From Clostridia bacterium (GTDB taxonomy: Bacteria > Bacillota > Clostridia > Saccharofermentanales > Saccharofermentanaceae), in contig JAKSRF010000009.1 in NCBI GenBank assembly GCA_024403755.1, positions 1 to 41,018 on the forward strand: DNA of 41,018 nucleotides, written 5' to 3'. Below are positions 33,439-41,018 of the stretch, in pieces. Numbering within the stretch: the stretch's first letter is position 1; every line of letters begins with the position of its first letter. The position numbers and the translations under genes are program-made. Below the pieces are notes generated by a model that saw only the letters and a list, made by a program, of their open reading frames with translations, was not told the origin of the DNA and ran no database searches.

Positions 33439-36201
33439 TTAAGTTTCTTCAGGTTCTGAGATAATCTCACCGGTTACGGTAATAGTAGTATTCGGTGTAT
33501 CTGAAGGATTGATTGCGCTTTCTTCAGCTACATCAGCAATGTCTGAAGGCGGTAACGTATTACCGGATTCATCAGGAAGTAAAGGTCCCATATCCTCAGG
33601 AACACCGGTTACTTCGGCAGTTTCTTCAACTTCTTCATCGGTTTCAGGATAGAGGATTTTGTTGCGTTCTTCCTCCGTCATTAATTCCAATGCCATAGAG
33701 AAAGGCAAATCGAACATAGGACCGCGACGATTATCAGCATCAAGTACATTATTATATTCAAGACACATATAGTAATTCCAAAGATCGGTTCCCATGAACT
33801 TATCAGGTCCGCCTACATACTCACCGTCTGCCGTACATGTTCCCAAAGTAGTTAATACCGGGAAAACTCTGTGCATCTCCGAGAGGTACAGCTGATACTC
33901 AGTAAGAGGAATGTTAGCTGTCTGGAATAAAAGCGTAGAGAGATAATTCAAAGAAATATCACCTACATCAGGTGTCTGAATTCCGTAGTTTGCCCAAATG
34001 AAATAATCAGTTACATAAAGCTTCTGCATCTCAGCAGGTGATAAATCGGAAATGTCTTTTACACCGAGAATATCTTCATAGAATCTATCATTAAATGACG
34101 GGAGATGATCTCCGAAGAAAACAATAATTGTCGGTTCGTCAACCTGAGAGAAATAGTTAATAAGCTTCTCTACTGCACTGTCAGTATTACGTGCTACTGA
34201 GAAATACTGTTCAGCCTCAGGATACTTACCCGGATTCGGAACATACTCAACATCAGGTGTAAAGTTTACATATGTCTTACTGTATGAACCGTGATTCTGC
34301 ATAGTAACGTTGAACATGAAGAACGGTGCATCACTTGCCTTATCATATTCCTCATAGAGCTCAATAAGCTTATCAAACGAACACTCATCACTGATATATG
34401 AACGAATATACTGCGGCTCCAGAAAATCATCTACTGCATAGAAACGGTCAAATCCGAGATATTGATAAACATCCGGACGATTCCATCCGCTTGCCGTATA
34501 AGGATGCAAGGCAATGGTATCGTAACCGAGATTTTTAAGAACTCTTGCAATAGAACCTGTATCATGATCGATATATTGCTGATAAGGGATGGAACCCTGC
34601 GGCATTGCAGCCATAGAATTACCTGTAAGGAATTCAAATTCCGAATTGGCAGTACCGCCGCCGAAGGTTGATACATAACAATCACCCTTAATTGTATTGG
34701 CTGTCATACTGTCCATAAACGGACAATACGGCTGTGACAACTCCATATTATCAAACTGAGAAAAATCTGAATATGATTCATCCATAATACAAATTATATT
34801 AGGAAGATACTTCTCTTCTACTCCGCGGGTACGATAGTAATCGGAATAATCTTTACCGGTAAGCATACTGCATCCCATTGTAGCATCAAGATCAGCTGAA
34901 ATATTATCCATTGCCACCTGAGAATACATCTCCGGCGGATTCATAACCAAATACTTGGCATTCATTGTAAGCGCAACAATTACACCGTTGTCTGTGTAGT
35001 TTTTAGGCTGATTCCAAACATTATTAACAATACCCAGCTTCTTCATAATAGAATTCTTAGAAGCCGAATAACGATCCGCATCAAACAAACATACAGTAAG
35101 CAATGCACCCAAACAAATACTGACAACGCCGACAAGAAGTCTGGTACGCTTATGCTTCATCGTATATCTGAAACGTGATACTACGGCAATTATGAGCATA
35201 AATACACAGCCTGCCATGATAATCATATAACGTATACCGATTTTGTATTCGGAAGCTACATTCATAGCTGTCTTAAAAGATACGATATCACTTAACGTAA
35301 ACGGCTCACCACGGAATTCCAGCTTATAGAAATTAATTATTCCTATAATAAAGATAAGAACATTGGAAAACATTACCGTGAATCTGAGTCTGTTCGTCAC
35401 TGCAAAGAAGAACAAATAAATAGCCAGATACAGTAAATAGTTCAAAATCATGGCCTGTGGTGTCTTTAACAGCGACTGTTCATTAAGAAGCTCGACAACT
35501 ACGTACATTACCGCAGGCATTAATATCATAATTATCCAGCAGAATATGCGACGCTTTTTATCGTTAAAATTGAATACAAGAAGTGCGGTAAATGCAGAAA
35601 GAATAACACATACTATTGAAATGATGTATGCATAATAATGGAATTGATAATATCCGATTGTTACGTTAGACTGCATTCTGACATCCGGATTCTGTCCTTT
35701 AAAAATTACATCTCGAACTTCATCCTTGATGTTATTGGAAATCCAAAGTCTCGGAGCCTCATAATTCTTCATGCCGATAGCCAAAACCTTAAAATAGTAA
35801 GTTTTATTCGGCTTCAAGGTCAAATCTACATTATATTTGTAGTATTCATCTTCACCAAGATCACACATATTAACGGTCTCTCTGTAAAGCTCATTACCCT
35901 TGCTGTCTTCAACAGTAAAAAGAATTGAACCGGTATTGGTGGTACAATTGGCATAATGGAGTTCTATAAACTGAACCTTGGTTGATGTCGGAACAAAGCG
36001 CTGTACAAGCGGAGAACCGTAAATAATACCGGAACGCTCCGTTCTGTTACCCACACAGGAAGCTTCACGTATATCACTGAAGACCGACATGAACACCAAT
36101 AAACATATAAGCAAAACCGTAAGGCCTATGCCGGCAAAAATATATCTTCTCTTTCTATCAGTAATAGAAATAAATTTCAAATATTTATCAAGTTTTCTCA
36201 C
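33439..36201 (-). CDS. LtaS-type membrane phosphoglycerol transferase (sulfatase fold)
   Basis: This is a polytopic protein of about 920 residues. One helix near the N-terminus is followed by an extracellular beta-rich domain of about 140 residues, then six more helices, and an extracellular alkaline phosphatase-fold domain. Visible catalytic elements are CIMDESYSDF (metal Glu), GGGTANSEFEFLTG (nucleophile Thr) and FFGDHLPS (metal Asp and His), the LtaS/OpgB pattern. A tail rich in acidic residues, Pro and Thr closes it. The start is set at the GTG at 36201 with AGGG upstream. The ATG at 36255 is only 3 bases after a good -10 box and would be outside the transcript. Substrate unknown; teichoic acid or glycolipid decoration is likely. 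Confidence 0.87.
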   Translation of the reverse strand: MRKLDKYLKFISITDRKRRYIFAGIGLTVLLICLLVFMSVFSDIREASCVGNRTERSGIIYGSPLVQRFVPTSTKVQFIELHYANCTTNTGSILFTVEDSKGNELYRETVNMCDLGEDEYYKYNVDLTLKPNKTYYFKVLAIGMKNYEAPRLWISNNIKDEVRDVIFKGQNPDVRMQSNVTIGYYQFHYYAYIISIVCVILSAFTALLVFNFNDKKRRIFCWIIMILMPAVMYVVVELLNEQSLLKTPQAMILNYLLYLAIYLFFFAVTNRLRFTVMFSNVLIFIIGIINFYKLEFRGEPFTLSDIVSFKTAMNVASEYKIGIRYMIIMAGCVFMLIIAVVSRFRYTMKHKRTRLLVGVVSICLGALLTVCLFDADRYSASKNSIMKKLGIVNNVWNQPKNYTDNGVIVALTMNAKYLVMNPPEMYSQVAMDNISADLDATMGCSMLTGKDYSDYYRTRGVEEKYLPNIICIMDESYSDFSQFDNMELSQPYCPFMDSMTANTIKGDCYVSTFGGGTANSEFEFLTGNSMAAMPQGSIPYQQYIDHDTGSIARVLKNLGYDTIALHPYTASGWNRPDVYQYLGFDRFYAVDDFLEPQYIRSYISDECSFDKLIELYEEYDKASDAPFFMFNVTMQNHGSYSKTYVNFTPDVEYVPNPGKYPEAEQYFSVARNTDSAVEKLINYFSQVDEPTIIVFFGDHLPSFNDRFYEDILGVKDISDLSPAEMQKLYVTDYFIWANYGIQTPDVGDISLNYLSTLLFQTANIPLTEYQLYLSEMHRVFPVLTTLGTCTADGEYVGGPDKFMGTDLWNYYMCLEYNNVLDADNRRGPMFDLPFSMALELMTEEERNKILYPETDEEVEETAEVTGVPEDMGPLLPDESGNTLPPSDIADVAEESAINPSDTPNTTITVTGEIISEPEET

Positions 36202-36257
36202 TTTTACTACCCTATAAATCTGCAAAATTAAAAAACTATCATTGTTAATCAACATGA

Positions 36258-36286
36258 ATTATATTACACGAATGTCCGATTATGAA
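36258..36286 (-). promoter_or_regulatory. Promoter of the LtaS-type gene
   Basis: On the minus strand TTCATA (36281-36286) and consensus TATAAT (36258-36263) are 17 bases apart. It places the transcript start near 36250, which rules out the ATG at 36255 as start. Confidence 0.6.
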
Positions 36287-36341
36287 TAAGCTTGCAATTT
36301 ACATTTTCGCAAAAGAAATAAGAAGAAAACGCGATTTATTG

Positions 36342-37157
36342 TTATTTTTTCCTACAAAAACGACTGCACAAAACAGAAATAAAATATATCAAAACAGAAG
36401 CAAGACAGATAACACCGCCCGGCTTAAGTCCGAATTCAAACGATAAGGAAAGGCCGGCCAAAGTGGAAATTGCCGAGAAAACCACAGACAATATCACCTG
36501 TTTTTTATAATTCGAAGCCAGTTCCATAGCACTTGCCACAGGAACCACCATAAGGCTCGATATAATAAGCGTGCCGACGATTTTCGTGGATATAGCAATT
36601 GTTACTGCCGTCAAAAAAGTGATTATGCCGTTTATCACGCGCACATTAACTCCGAGCATACGCGCCGACTGCTCATCAAAGGATATGAGAAATATCTCTC
36701 TGTAAAGAGCAAAATAAATTACAATAACCGTTACACCTATTGAAGCAACCGCCACAACCTCGCCTGTTGTCGTTGCAATAATGCTTCCGAAAAGATATGA
36801 CGAGAAGTCCGTTGCACTCTTAACAAATCCGCTCATAACACCGGCAATACCTACTCCGAGCGAGAGAATGATCGCAACAGCTAGTTCACTGTGATTTTTA
36901 AGACGACTTCTTATAGCCTCAATGGCGAAAGCTCCGATAAGACATGCAGCGATAGCACCCAAAACAGGACTGAAGCCTGCAACAAGGCCGATTGCTACAC
37001 CGGCAAGTGAAGTGTGTGACAAAGAATCTCCAATCATGGAGAGCCTTTTATGTACAACTATATTTCCGATAAGAGCCATAAGAACAGCTACAATAATTCC
37101 CGCAATAAGGGCACGTACCATATATCCGTAACTGAACATAGATAAAATATCAGGCAT
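36342..37157 (-). CDS. znuB: Zinc/metal ABC transporter permease (ZnuB type)
   Basis: This 271-residue ABC-3 family permease has about eight to nine membrane helices and the family motif SMIGDSLSHTSLAGVAIGL near residues 40-60. The ATG at 37157 has GGAGGTGA 5 bases upstream and overlaps the znuC end by 8 bases; an earlier frame start at 37178 lies inside znuC. It forms the channel of the ZnuABC importer. Zinc is the likely metal from the His-rich partners; manganese is the alternative. Confidence 0.9.
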   Translation of the reverse strand: MPDILSMFSYGYMVRALIAGIIVAVLMALIGNIVVHKRLSMIGDSLSHTSLAGVAIGLVAGFSPVLGAIAACLIGAFAIEAIRSRLKNHSELAVAIILSLGVGIAGVMSGFVKSATDFSSYLFGSIIATTTGEVVAVASIGVTVIVIYFALYREIFLISFDEQSARMLGVNVRVINGIITFLTAVTIAISTKIVGTLIISSLMVVPVASAMELASNYKKQVILSVVFSAISTLAGLSLSFEFGLKPGGVICLASVLIYFISVLCSRFCRKK

Positions 37158-38001
37158 GATGTTCACCTCCCTGCTCATTGTCGGAACAATCGCAATTATT
37201 CTTTATATCATGTCGGTGATGATGATGCTCCGCGCAGTCACATTCTCCGTGACCGTTACTCTCGCATGCGGCACAGTGAATATGATTAATATGCTCATTA
37301 CTGTGCTTGTGTGAATGCGCATGCACTACAGTAGCACCCAATGCGGCACTCTCCTCTGCCAGTGAATGATCCGATATACACAGAACCTTATTAATATACG
37401 GCGCCACACTCTGAAGATCGTGGGTAACCATAAGAATCGTTACCTTATCATCTATATTAAGGTTATGCAAAATCTCAAGAAGTCTGTCAACCGACTCACC
37501 ATCAATTCCGACTGTAGGCTCATCAAGAATCAATATCCCCGGTCTGTTAATCAAAACTCTTGCAAGCATAACTCGTTGCTGCTGACCTCCCGAGAGCTCT
37601 CGCATAAGTTTTTTACGCATATCCTTGAGTCCTACCGTATCCAGAGCTTCATCAACTCTTCTATTGCGGTCGCTTTTTGAGATTTTTCTGTCATGTATTG
37701 AATATTTAATAATCTCTTCGACAGAAGCCGGAAAAGATGAAGCAAGTGCTCCGGAATTCTGCGGAACGTATCCCACCGAAGTAAAATCCTTCATATCGCG
37801 TACATTGTTACCAAGTATCCTGACCTCGCCCTGATTAGGTTTTATCAAGCCAAGCAAAAGCTTAATCATTGTGGATTTTCCTACACCGTTATCACCAACG
37901 ATGGCAGCAAAGTCGCCCTCGTTGACATCAAAACTGACGTTCTCAAAAAGAAGCCCGTCCTCATATCCGAAAGTAAGATTTTTAACCTCTACTATACTCA
38001 T
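37150..38001 (-). CDS. znuC: Zinc ABC transporter ATPase with a His-rich tail
   Basis: This 283-residue ATPase has Walker A GDNGVGKST, a Q-loop (SVGYVPQNSGAL), LSGGQQQRVMLARVL and LILDEPTVGID. After the ATPase core (about 1-220) comes a tail of some 55 residues dense in His and Cys, including HAHSHKHS, CAEHHHHRH and CDCSDN, which probably binds metal. ZnuC is usually about 230-250 residues without so large a tail. The ATG overlaps the znuA stop by 4 bases. The tail may buffer or sense zinc on the cytoplasmic side, which is inference. Confidence 0.93.
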   Translation of the reverse strand: MSIVEVKNLTFGYEDGLLFENVSFDVNEGDFAAIVGDNGVGKSTMIKLLLGLIKPNQGEVRILGNNVRDMKDFTSVGYVPQNSGALASSFPASVEEIIKYSIHDRKISKSDRNRRVDEALDTVGLKDMRKKLMRELSGGQQQRVMLARVLINRPGILILDEPTVGIDGESVDRLLEILHNLNIDDKVTILMVTHDLQSVAPYINKVLCISDHSLAEESAALGATVVHAHSHKHSNEHINHIHCAACESNGHGECDCAEHHHHRHDIKNNCDCSDNEQGGEHHA

Positions 38002-38963
38002 CCCAGTATTTTAAGAGCCTCCAAATTCTCTCTCATTGCCTTCAAATAATCCATTCCGCCGGAAGCCTCATCCTCCGAGAGAGAACCCAAAGCTCTTAAT
38101 GGCACAAGCTCGCATCCTGTCTCTTCCGAGATAATCTTTGCCGTATCAGGATTTACCAAATCCTCATAAAAAATCACACTTACATTATTCTCACGAATAT
38201 ACTCTATTATCTGAGATACAAGTCTTGCATCAGACTCACCGCTCGTAAGACCGTCTATGGCAATCTGCTCTATACCGTATTCATGGCACAAATATCCGAA
38301 AGCCTCATGCGATACAATCATTTTCTCACCGCTCAGGTCACCGAGAACCGCATCATAATCCTGAACAAGCTGCTCCAAATCCGCCTTATACTCCTCGTAG
38401 TTCTCCCGAACTCCGGCCTTAGCGTCCTCATCCGTAATCAAAACCGACACTTGATCATAAATAGTCTCAGCTTCTATACATGCATTCTTCGGAGACAGCC
38501 ATATATGCGGATCATCGTTCCCCTCATGGTGATGATGCTCATCTTCCTCATTCTCGAAAAGCTCAGTCACCGACTCTTCCATATCCAAAATATCCACATT
38601 CCTTGAACAATCAACCAGCTTTACACTCTTATTGTCTAAAGCCTTAACTACATCATCAAGCCACATCTCAAGACCGGCACCGCTGTAAATAATTACATCG
38701 CAGTCCTCCATGAGACGCATATCATCAGAAGACGGCTCAAAACCGTGAACATCAGTTCCCGGAGTCATAATTAGTTTTATCTCGGCTTCATCACCGAGGA
38801 TATTTGAAGCAAAATCATATACGGAATAAACCGTGCATACTACTTTTAATTTGTCACCGGTAAATCCGCTTTGTCTCTCGGAAGAATTGCAGGCAACCAA
38901 AGCAGACAGCAACACAACTGCAACCGTAATAAGCGATACAAATTTGACGATTCTCTTAGACAT
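37998..38963 (-). CDS. znuA: Zinc-binding lipoprotein (ZnuA type)
   Basis: This 321-residue substrate-binding protein of the cluster A-I metal family has a signal peptide with lipobox LVAC and Cys25 as the lipidated residue. Metal ligands are suggested by TDVHGFEPSSDD, the PHIWLSPKNA motif and SHEAFGYLCHEYG. An acidic/His loop (EDEHHHHEGNDD) before the second motif is typical of zinc rather than manganese binders. AAGGGAG precedes the ATG. It is the first gene of znuACB, divergent from the DeoB-DeoC fusion. Confidence 0.93.
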   Translation of the reverse strand: MSKRIVKFVSLITVAVVLLSALVACNSSERQSGFTGDKLKVVCTVYSVYDFASNILGDEAEIKLIMTPGTDVHGFEPSSDDMRLMEDCDVIIYSGAGLEMWLDDVVKALDNKSVKLVDCSRNVDILDMEESVTELFENEEDEHHHHEGNDDPHIWLSPKNACIEAETIYDQVSVLITDEDAKAGVRENYEEYKADLEQLVQDYDAVLGDLSGEKMIVSHEAFGYLCHEYGIEQIAIDGLTSGESDARLVSQIIEYIRENNVSVIFYEDLVNPDTAKIISEETGCELVPLRALGSLSEDEASGGMDYLKAMRENLEALKILG

Positions 38964-38999
38964 ACCGGAATACTCCCTTAATTAATTACACAATTATCA

Positions 39000-39028
39000 A
39001 GCATATTATATTATAATATCCCTGTCAA
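39000..39028 (-). promoter_or_regulatory. Probable promoter of znuACB
   Basis: On the minus strand a consensus TTGACA (39023-39028) and TATGCT (39000-39005) are 17 bases apart in the 82-base divergent spacer. No sequence resembling a Zur box was found. Confidence 0.5.
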
Positions 39029-39045
39029 ATATGGGAGGTAACATT

Positions 39046-40923
39046 ATGGCAAAAAGAGTTTTTCTTATAGTATTGGACAGCTTCGGTATCGGTGAAGCAC
39101 CTGACGCAGCTAAATGGGGAGACGAAGGCAGCAACACTCTTGCAGCTGTTTGTTCATTCTCAAACAAACCATATAAGAATCTTGCAAAGCTCGGTCTCTT
39201 CGACATCGACGGTCACCGAGACGAACGCATATTAAAATACATATCAAATCAGGAAAGTGCCGATCTTCCGCAACCGCTGGGAACATACGGACGTCTCGTC
39301 GAGCTTTCCGAAGGAAAGGATACAACCATCGGTCACTGGGAGATAGCTGATATTATTTCCTCCGAACCGCTTCCTACATATCCGGACGGCTTCCCTGACG
39401 AAATAATTGCTCAGCTTTCGAAGGAAACCGGACGCAGAATCATCTGCAATAAACCATACAGCGGTACAGATGTTATTCGTGATTACGGTGCTGAGCATAT
39501 GGCTACAGGTGCCTTGATTGTATATACATCTGCAGACAGCGTACTCCAGATAGCAGCACACGAGAGCATTATTCCGGTTGAAGACCTGTACGAATACTGT
39601 CGTACAGCCAGACGCATAATGACAGGAAAGCACGGTGTCGGTCGTGTAATAGCACGCCCGTTTATCGGCTTAAACGGCAACTTTGTTCGCACAGAAAGAC
39701 GTCACGATTTCTCATTGGTTCCGCCTCACGGAAATATGCTTGAGGTTCTCAAATCCAAAAACTTCGATGTAATATCGGTAGGTAAAATAGTTGACATTTT
39801 CGCGGAACAGGGTATTACCGAAGCATACCGCACACATGACAATACAGACGGAATAAATAAGCTTATTGAGATAATGGACACGGATTTTAACGGTATTTGT
39901 TTTGTAAACCTTGTGGATTTTGATATGAAATACGGTCATCGTAACGACATTATGGGTTATGCCGAATCTCTGCATGAATTTGACGATGCTTTGGATACCA
40001 TTTTGGATAAAATGGATGCGGATGACCTTCTTATTGTTACGGCAGATCATGGATGCGATCCGTCTACCGAATCAACCGACCACTCGCGTGAATGCATTCC
40101 GCTTATGGTATACGGCGAAGGTCATATGAATCCTGTGAATCTCGGTTGTGTAATGGGCTTTAACCACATTTCAACCATAGTATACAATTCACTCTTGTGC
40201 AATGACGAGCATGGTATATCCGATAAAAAGGACTTCGCTCCTGCAACAATGTCACACAGAATCGATTCCGCAAACATCATGTCCTATGTCGATCTTACAA
40301 ACCTTAAGACTACAGCACGCCTTGAGGACATTTACAAGCTTATTGATACTGCTGTTGAGCAAAAATGTGCTTCAGTGTGCATACAGCCATGTAATGTTAG
40401 AGATGCGTATATATATTCCGCAGGTCGAATCAATATTTGTACCGTTATCGGCTTCCCTAACGGCTATAATACAACCTCTTGTAAGGTTTTTGAGGCTGAA
40501 GAAGCAATCAAGAACGGTGCATCAGAAATAGATATGGTTATCAATCTGAATTATGTCAAAGATGAAAGATGGGCTGATCTCGAGAAGGAGATAGCAATTC
40601 TCTCAGATTTATGCCATCGTCACGGAGCCATTCTCAAAGTTATCATTGAGACCTGCTCCCTCACCGATGACGAAATAGTCAAAATGTCTCAAATAGTAAC
40701 GTCCGCCAATGCTGATTACATTAAAACCAGCACCGGCTTCGGAAGCGAGGGTGCTACCGTCAAAAATGTCATGCTGATGCGTGATAATATCGGACCTGAT
40801 GTCCTGATTAAGGCGGCAGGCGGAATTCGCACCACCGATTCTGCCAAATCAATGATTGAGGCCGGCGCCTCACGCATAGGTGCTTCCGGCATAAAATTTT
40901 CTTCTCCAACAGAGAAGTTTTAG
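39046..40923 (+). CDS. Phosphopentomutase/deoxyribose-phosphate aldolase fusion
   Basis: This 625-residue protein joins two consecutive enzymes of deoxyribonucleoside breakdown. Residues 1 to about 395 are DeoB, which isomerises (deoxy)ribose 1-phosphate to 5-phosphate: VLDSFGIGEAPDA with D11, KDTTIGHWE with T93/T94 (phosphorylated Thr), DFDMKYGHRND, TADHGCDPS and STDHSRE. From about 405 it is DeoC, which cleaves deoxyribose 5-phosphate to acetaldehyde and glyceraldehyde 3-phosphate: EIDMVINLNYVKD, the Schiff-base lysine K560 in YIKTSTGFG, and K589 in IKAAGGIRT. The frame is continuous with no stop or internal ribosome binding site. The ATG at 39046 has GGAGG 7 bases upstream. The last residues (FSSPTEKF) come from the edge of a repeat. 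Confidence 0.93.
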   Translation: MAKRVFLIVLDSFGIGEAPDAAKWGDEGSNTLAAVCSFSNKPYKNLAKLGLFDIDGHRDERILKYISNQESADLPQPLGTYGRLVELSEGKDTTIGHWEIADIISSEPLPTYPDGFPDEIIAQLSKETGRRIICNKPYSGTDVIRDYGAEHMATGALIVYTSADSVLQIAAHESIIPVEDLYEYCRTARRIMTGKHGVGRVIARPFIGLNGNFVRTERRHDFSLVPPHGNMLEVLKSKNFDVISVGKIVDIFAEQGITEAYRTHDNTDGINKLIEIMDTDFNGICFVNLVDFDMKYGHRNDIMGYAESLHEFDDALDTILDKMDADDLLIVTADHGCDPSTESTDHSRECIPLMVYGEGHMNPVNLGCVMGFNHISTIVYNSLLCNDEHGISDKKDFAPATMSHRIDSANIMSYVDLTNLKTTARLEDIYKLIDTAVEQKCASVCIQPCNVRDAYIYSAGRINICTVIGFPNGYNTTSCKVFEAEEAIKNGASEIDMVINLNYVKDERWADLEKEIAILSDLCHRHGAILKVIIETCSLTDDEIVKMSQIVTSANADYIKTSTGFGSEGATVKNVMLMRDNIGPDVLIKAAGGIRTTDSAKSMIEAGASRIGASGIKFSSPTEKF

Positions 40924-40939
40924 GGCTGTTTTGGAGAAG
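40901..40939 (+). repeat. Inverted repeat spanning the fusion-gene stop codon
   Basis: CTTCTCCAA (40901-40909) and TTGGAGAAG (40931-40939) are perfect 9-bp inverted copies flanking the TAG stop. A nested CTTCTC-CAACA-GAGAAG hairpin followed by TTTT could also act as a weak terminator. The same CTTCTCCAA core accompanies copy 1 of the dispersed repeat. Confidence 0.65.
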
Positions 40940-40955
40940 TTGTGTTTGTAGACGG

Positions 40956-40990
40956 CAATTCCGCAAGATGTGTCCATAAAATTCGAAGGA
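40956..40990 (+). repeat. Dispersed 35-bp repeat, copy 2
   Basis: These 35 bases match 23778-23812 at 32 of 35 positions and are followed at once by the shared AAAAACGCC. Here 12-bp arms AATTCCGCAAGA (40957-40968) and TCTTGCGGAATT (41002-41013) form a perfect inverted repeat with a 33-base loop, so this copy seems more intact. The element probably continues past the window edge. Confidence 0.75.
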
Positions 40991-41018
40991 AAAACGCCGA
41001 TTCTTGCGGAATTTATGG

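Noticed and set aside
38964..39045. A Zur operator in the znuA/deoB-deoC spacer.
   Set aside because: The spacer is A/T-rich with partial symmetry, but nothing matches a TCGTAAT-N-ATTACGA-type box.
39046..40923. Two separate genes deoB and deoC with a missed stop between them.
   Set aside because: The frame reads through with family-typical residues on both sides, and no stop, restart signal or ribosome binding site lies at the junction.

Overview
The window looks like chromosomal DNA of a low- to moderate-GC Clostridia member, most likely Lachnospiraceae. The support is Firmicutes-type ribosomal proteins, strong AGGAGG-type ribosome binding sites, a separate-subunit sodium-pumping decarboxylase, and a polyamine pathway that uses carboxy(nor)spermidine-type enzymes. 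No rRNA, tRNA, CRISPR array, intact transposase or phage gene was found.

Region 1 (1-13,060) is mostly a polyamine island on the minus strand. A Cys-containing XRE regulator sits at the edge. Next comes potABCD spermidine/putrescine uptake, headed by a PuuR-like HTH-cupin regulator with a clear promoter and a 15-bp palindrome. A small zinc-ribbon membrane protein separates this from the biosynthetic operon speA-speE-speB-carboxynorspermidine synthase-nspC. That operon is preceded by about 350 nt of structured leader ending in an intrinsic terminator. Uptake and synthesis genes lie side by side. The biosynthetic order fits arginine to agmatine to spermidine using aspartate semialdehyde; no speD is present in the window.

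Region 2 (13,060-24,000) holds envelope and transport genes, all on the minus strand: a ribbon-helix-helix protein with an SPFH protein, an ABC exporter pair whose promoter is overlapped by a 21-bp palindrome, a two-TM protein with a GNAT acetyltransferase, a MacB/FtsX-type ABC protein, and a large solute-binding lipoprotein without its own permeases. A 783-bp gap follows. It contains a decayed ATPase N-terminus and one copy of a dispersed repeat.

Region 3 (24,000-28,700) is the classical str operon rpsL-rpsG-fusA-tuf on the minus strand. Region 4 (28,700-33,400, plus strand) has a small hypothetical gene, the oxaloacetate decarboxylase sodium pump (oadA, oadG, biotin carrier, oadB) and a LURP-one-like protein. 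Region 5 (33,400-41,018) has an LtaS-type phosphoglycerol transferase, a znuABC zinc uptake operon, and a DeoB-DeoC fusion. A second copy of the dispersed repeat begins at the end of the fusion gene.

The items most worth following are the unclassified speA leader RNA, the polyamine gene set with a divergent SpeE, the DeoB-DeoC fusion, and the dispersed repeat that abuts it. Family assignments rest on motifs read by eye; no database search was possible.
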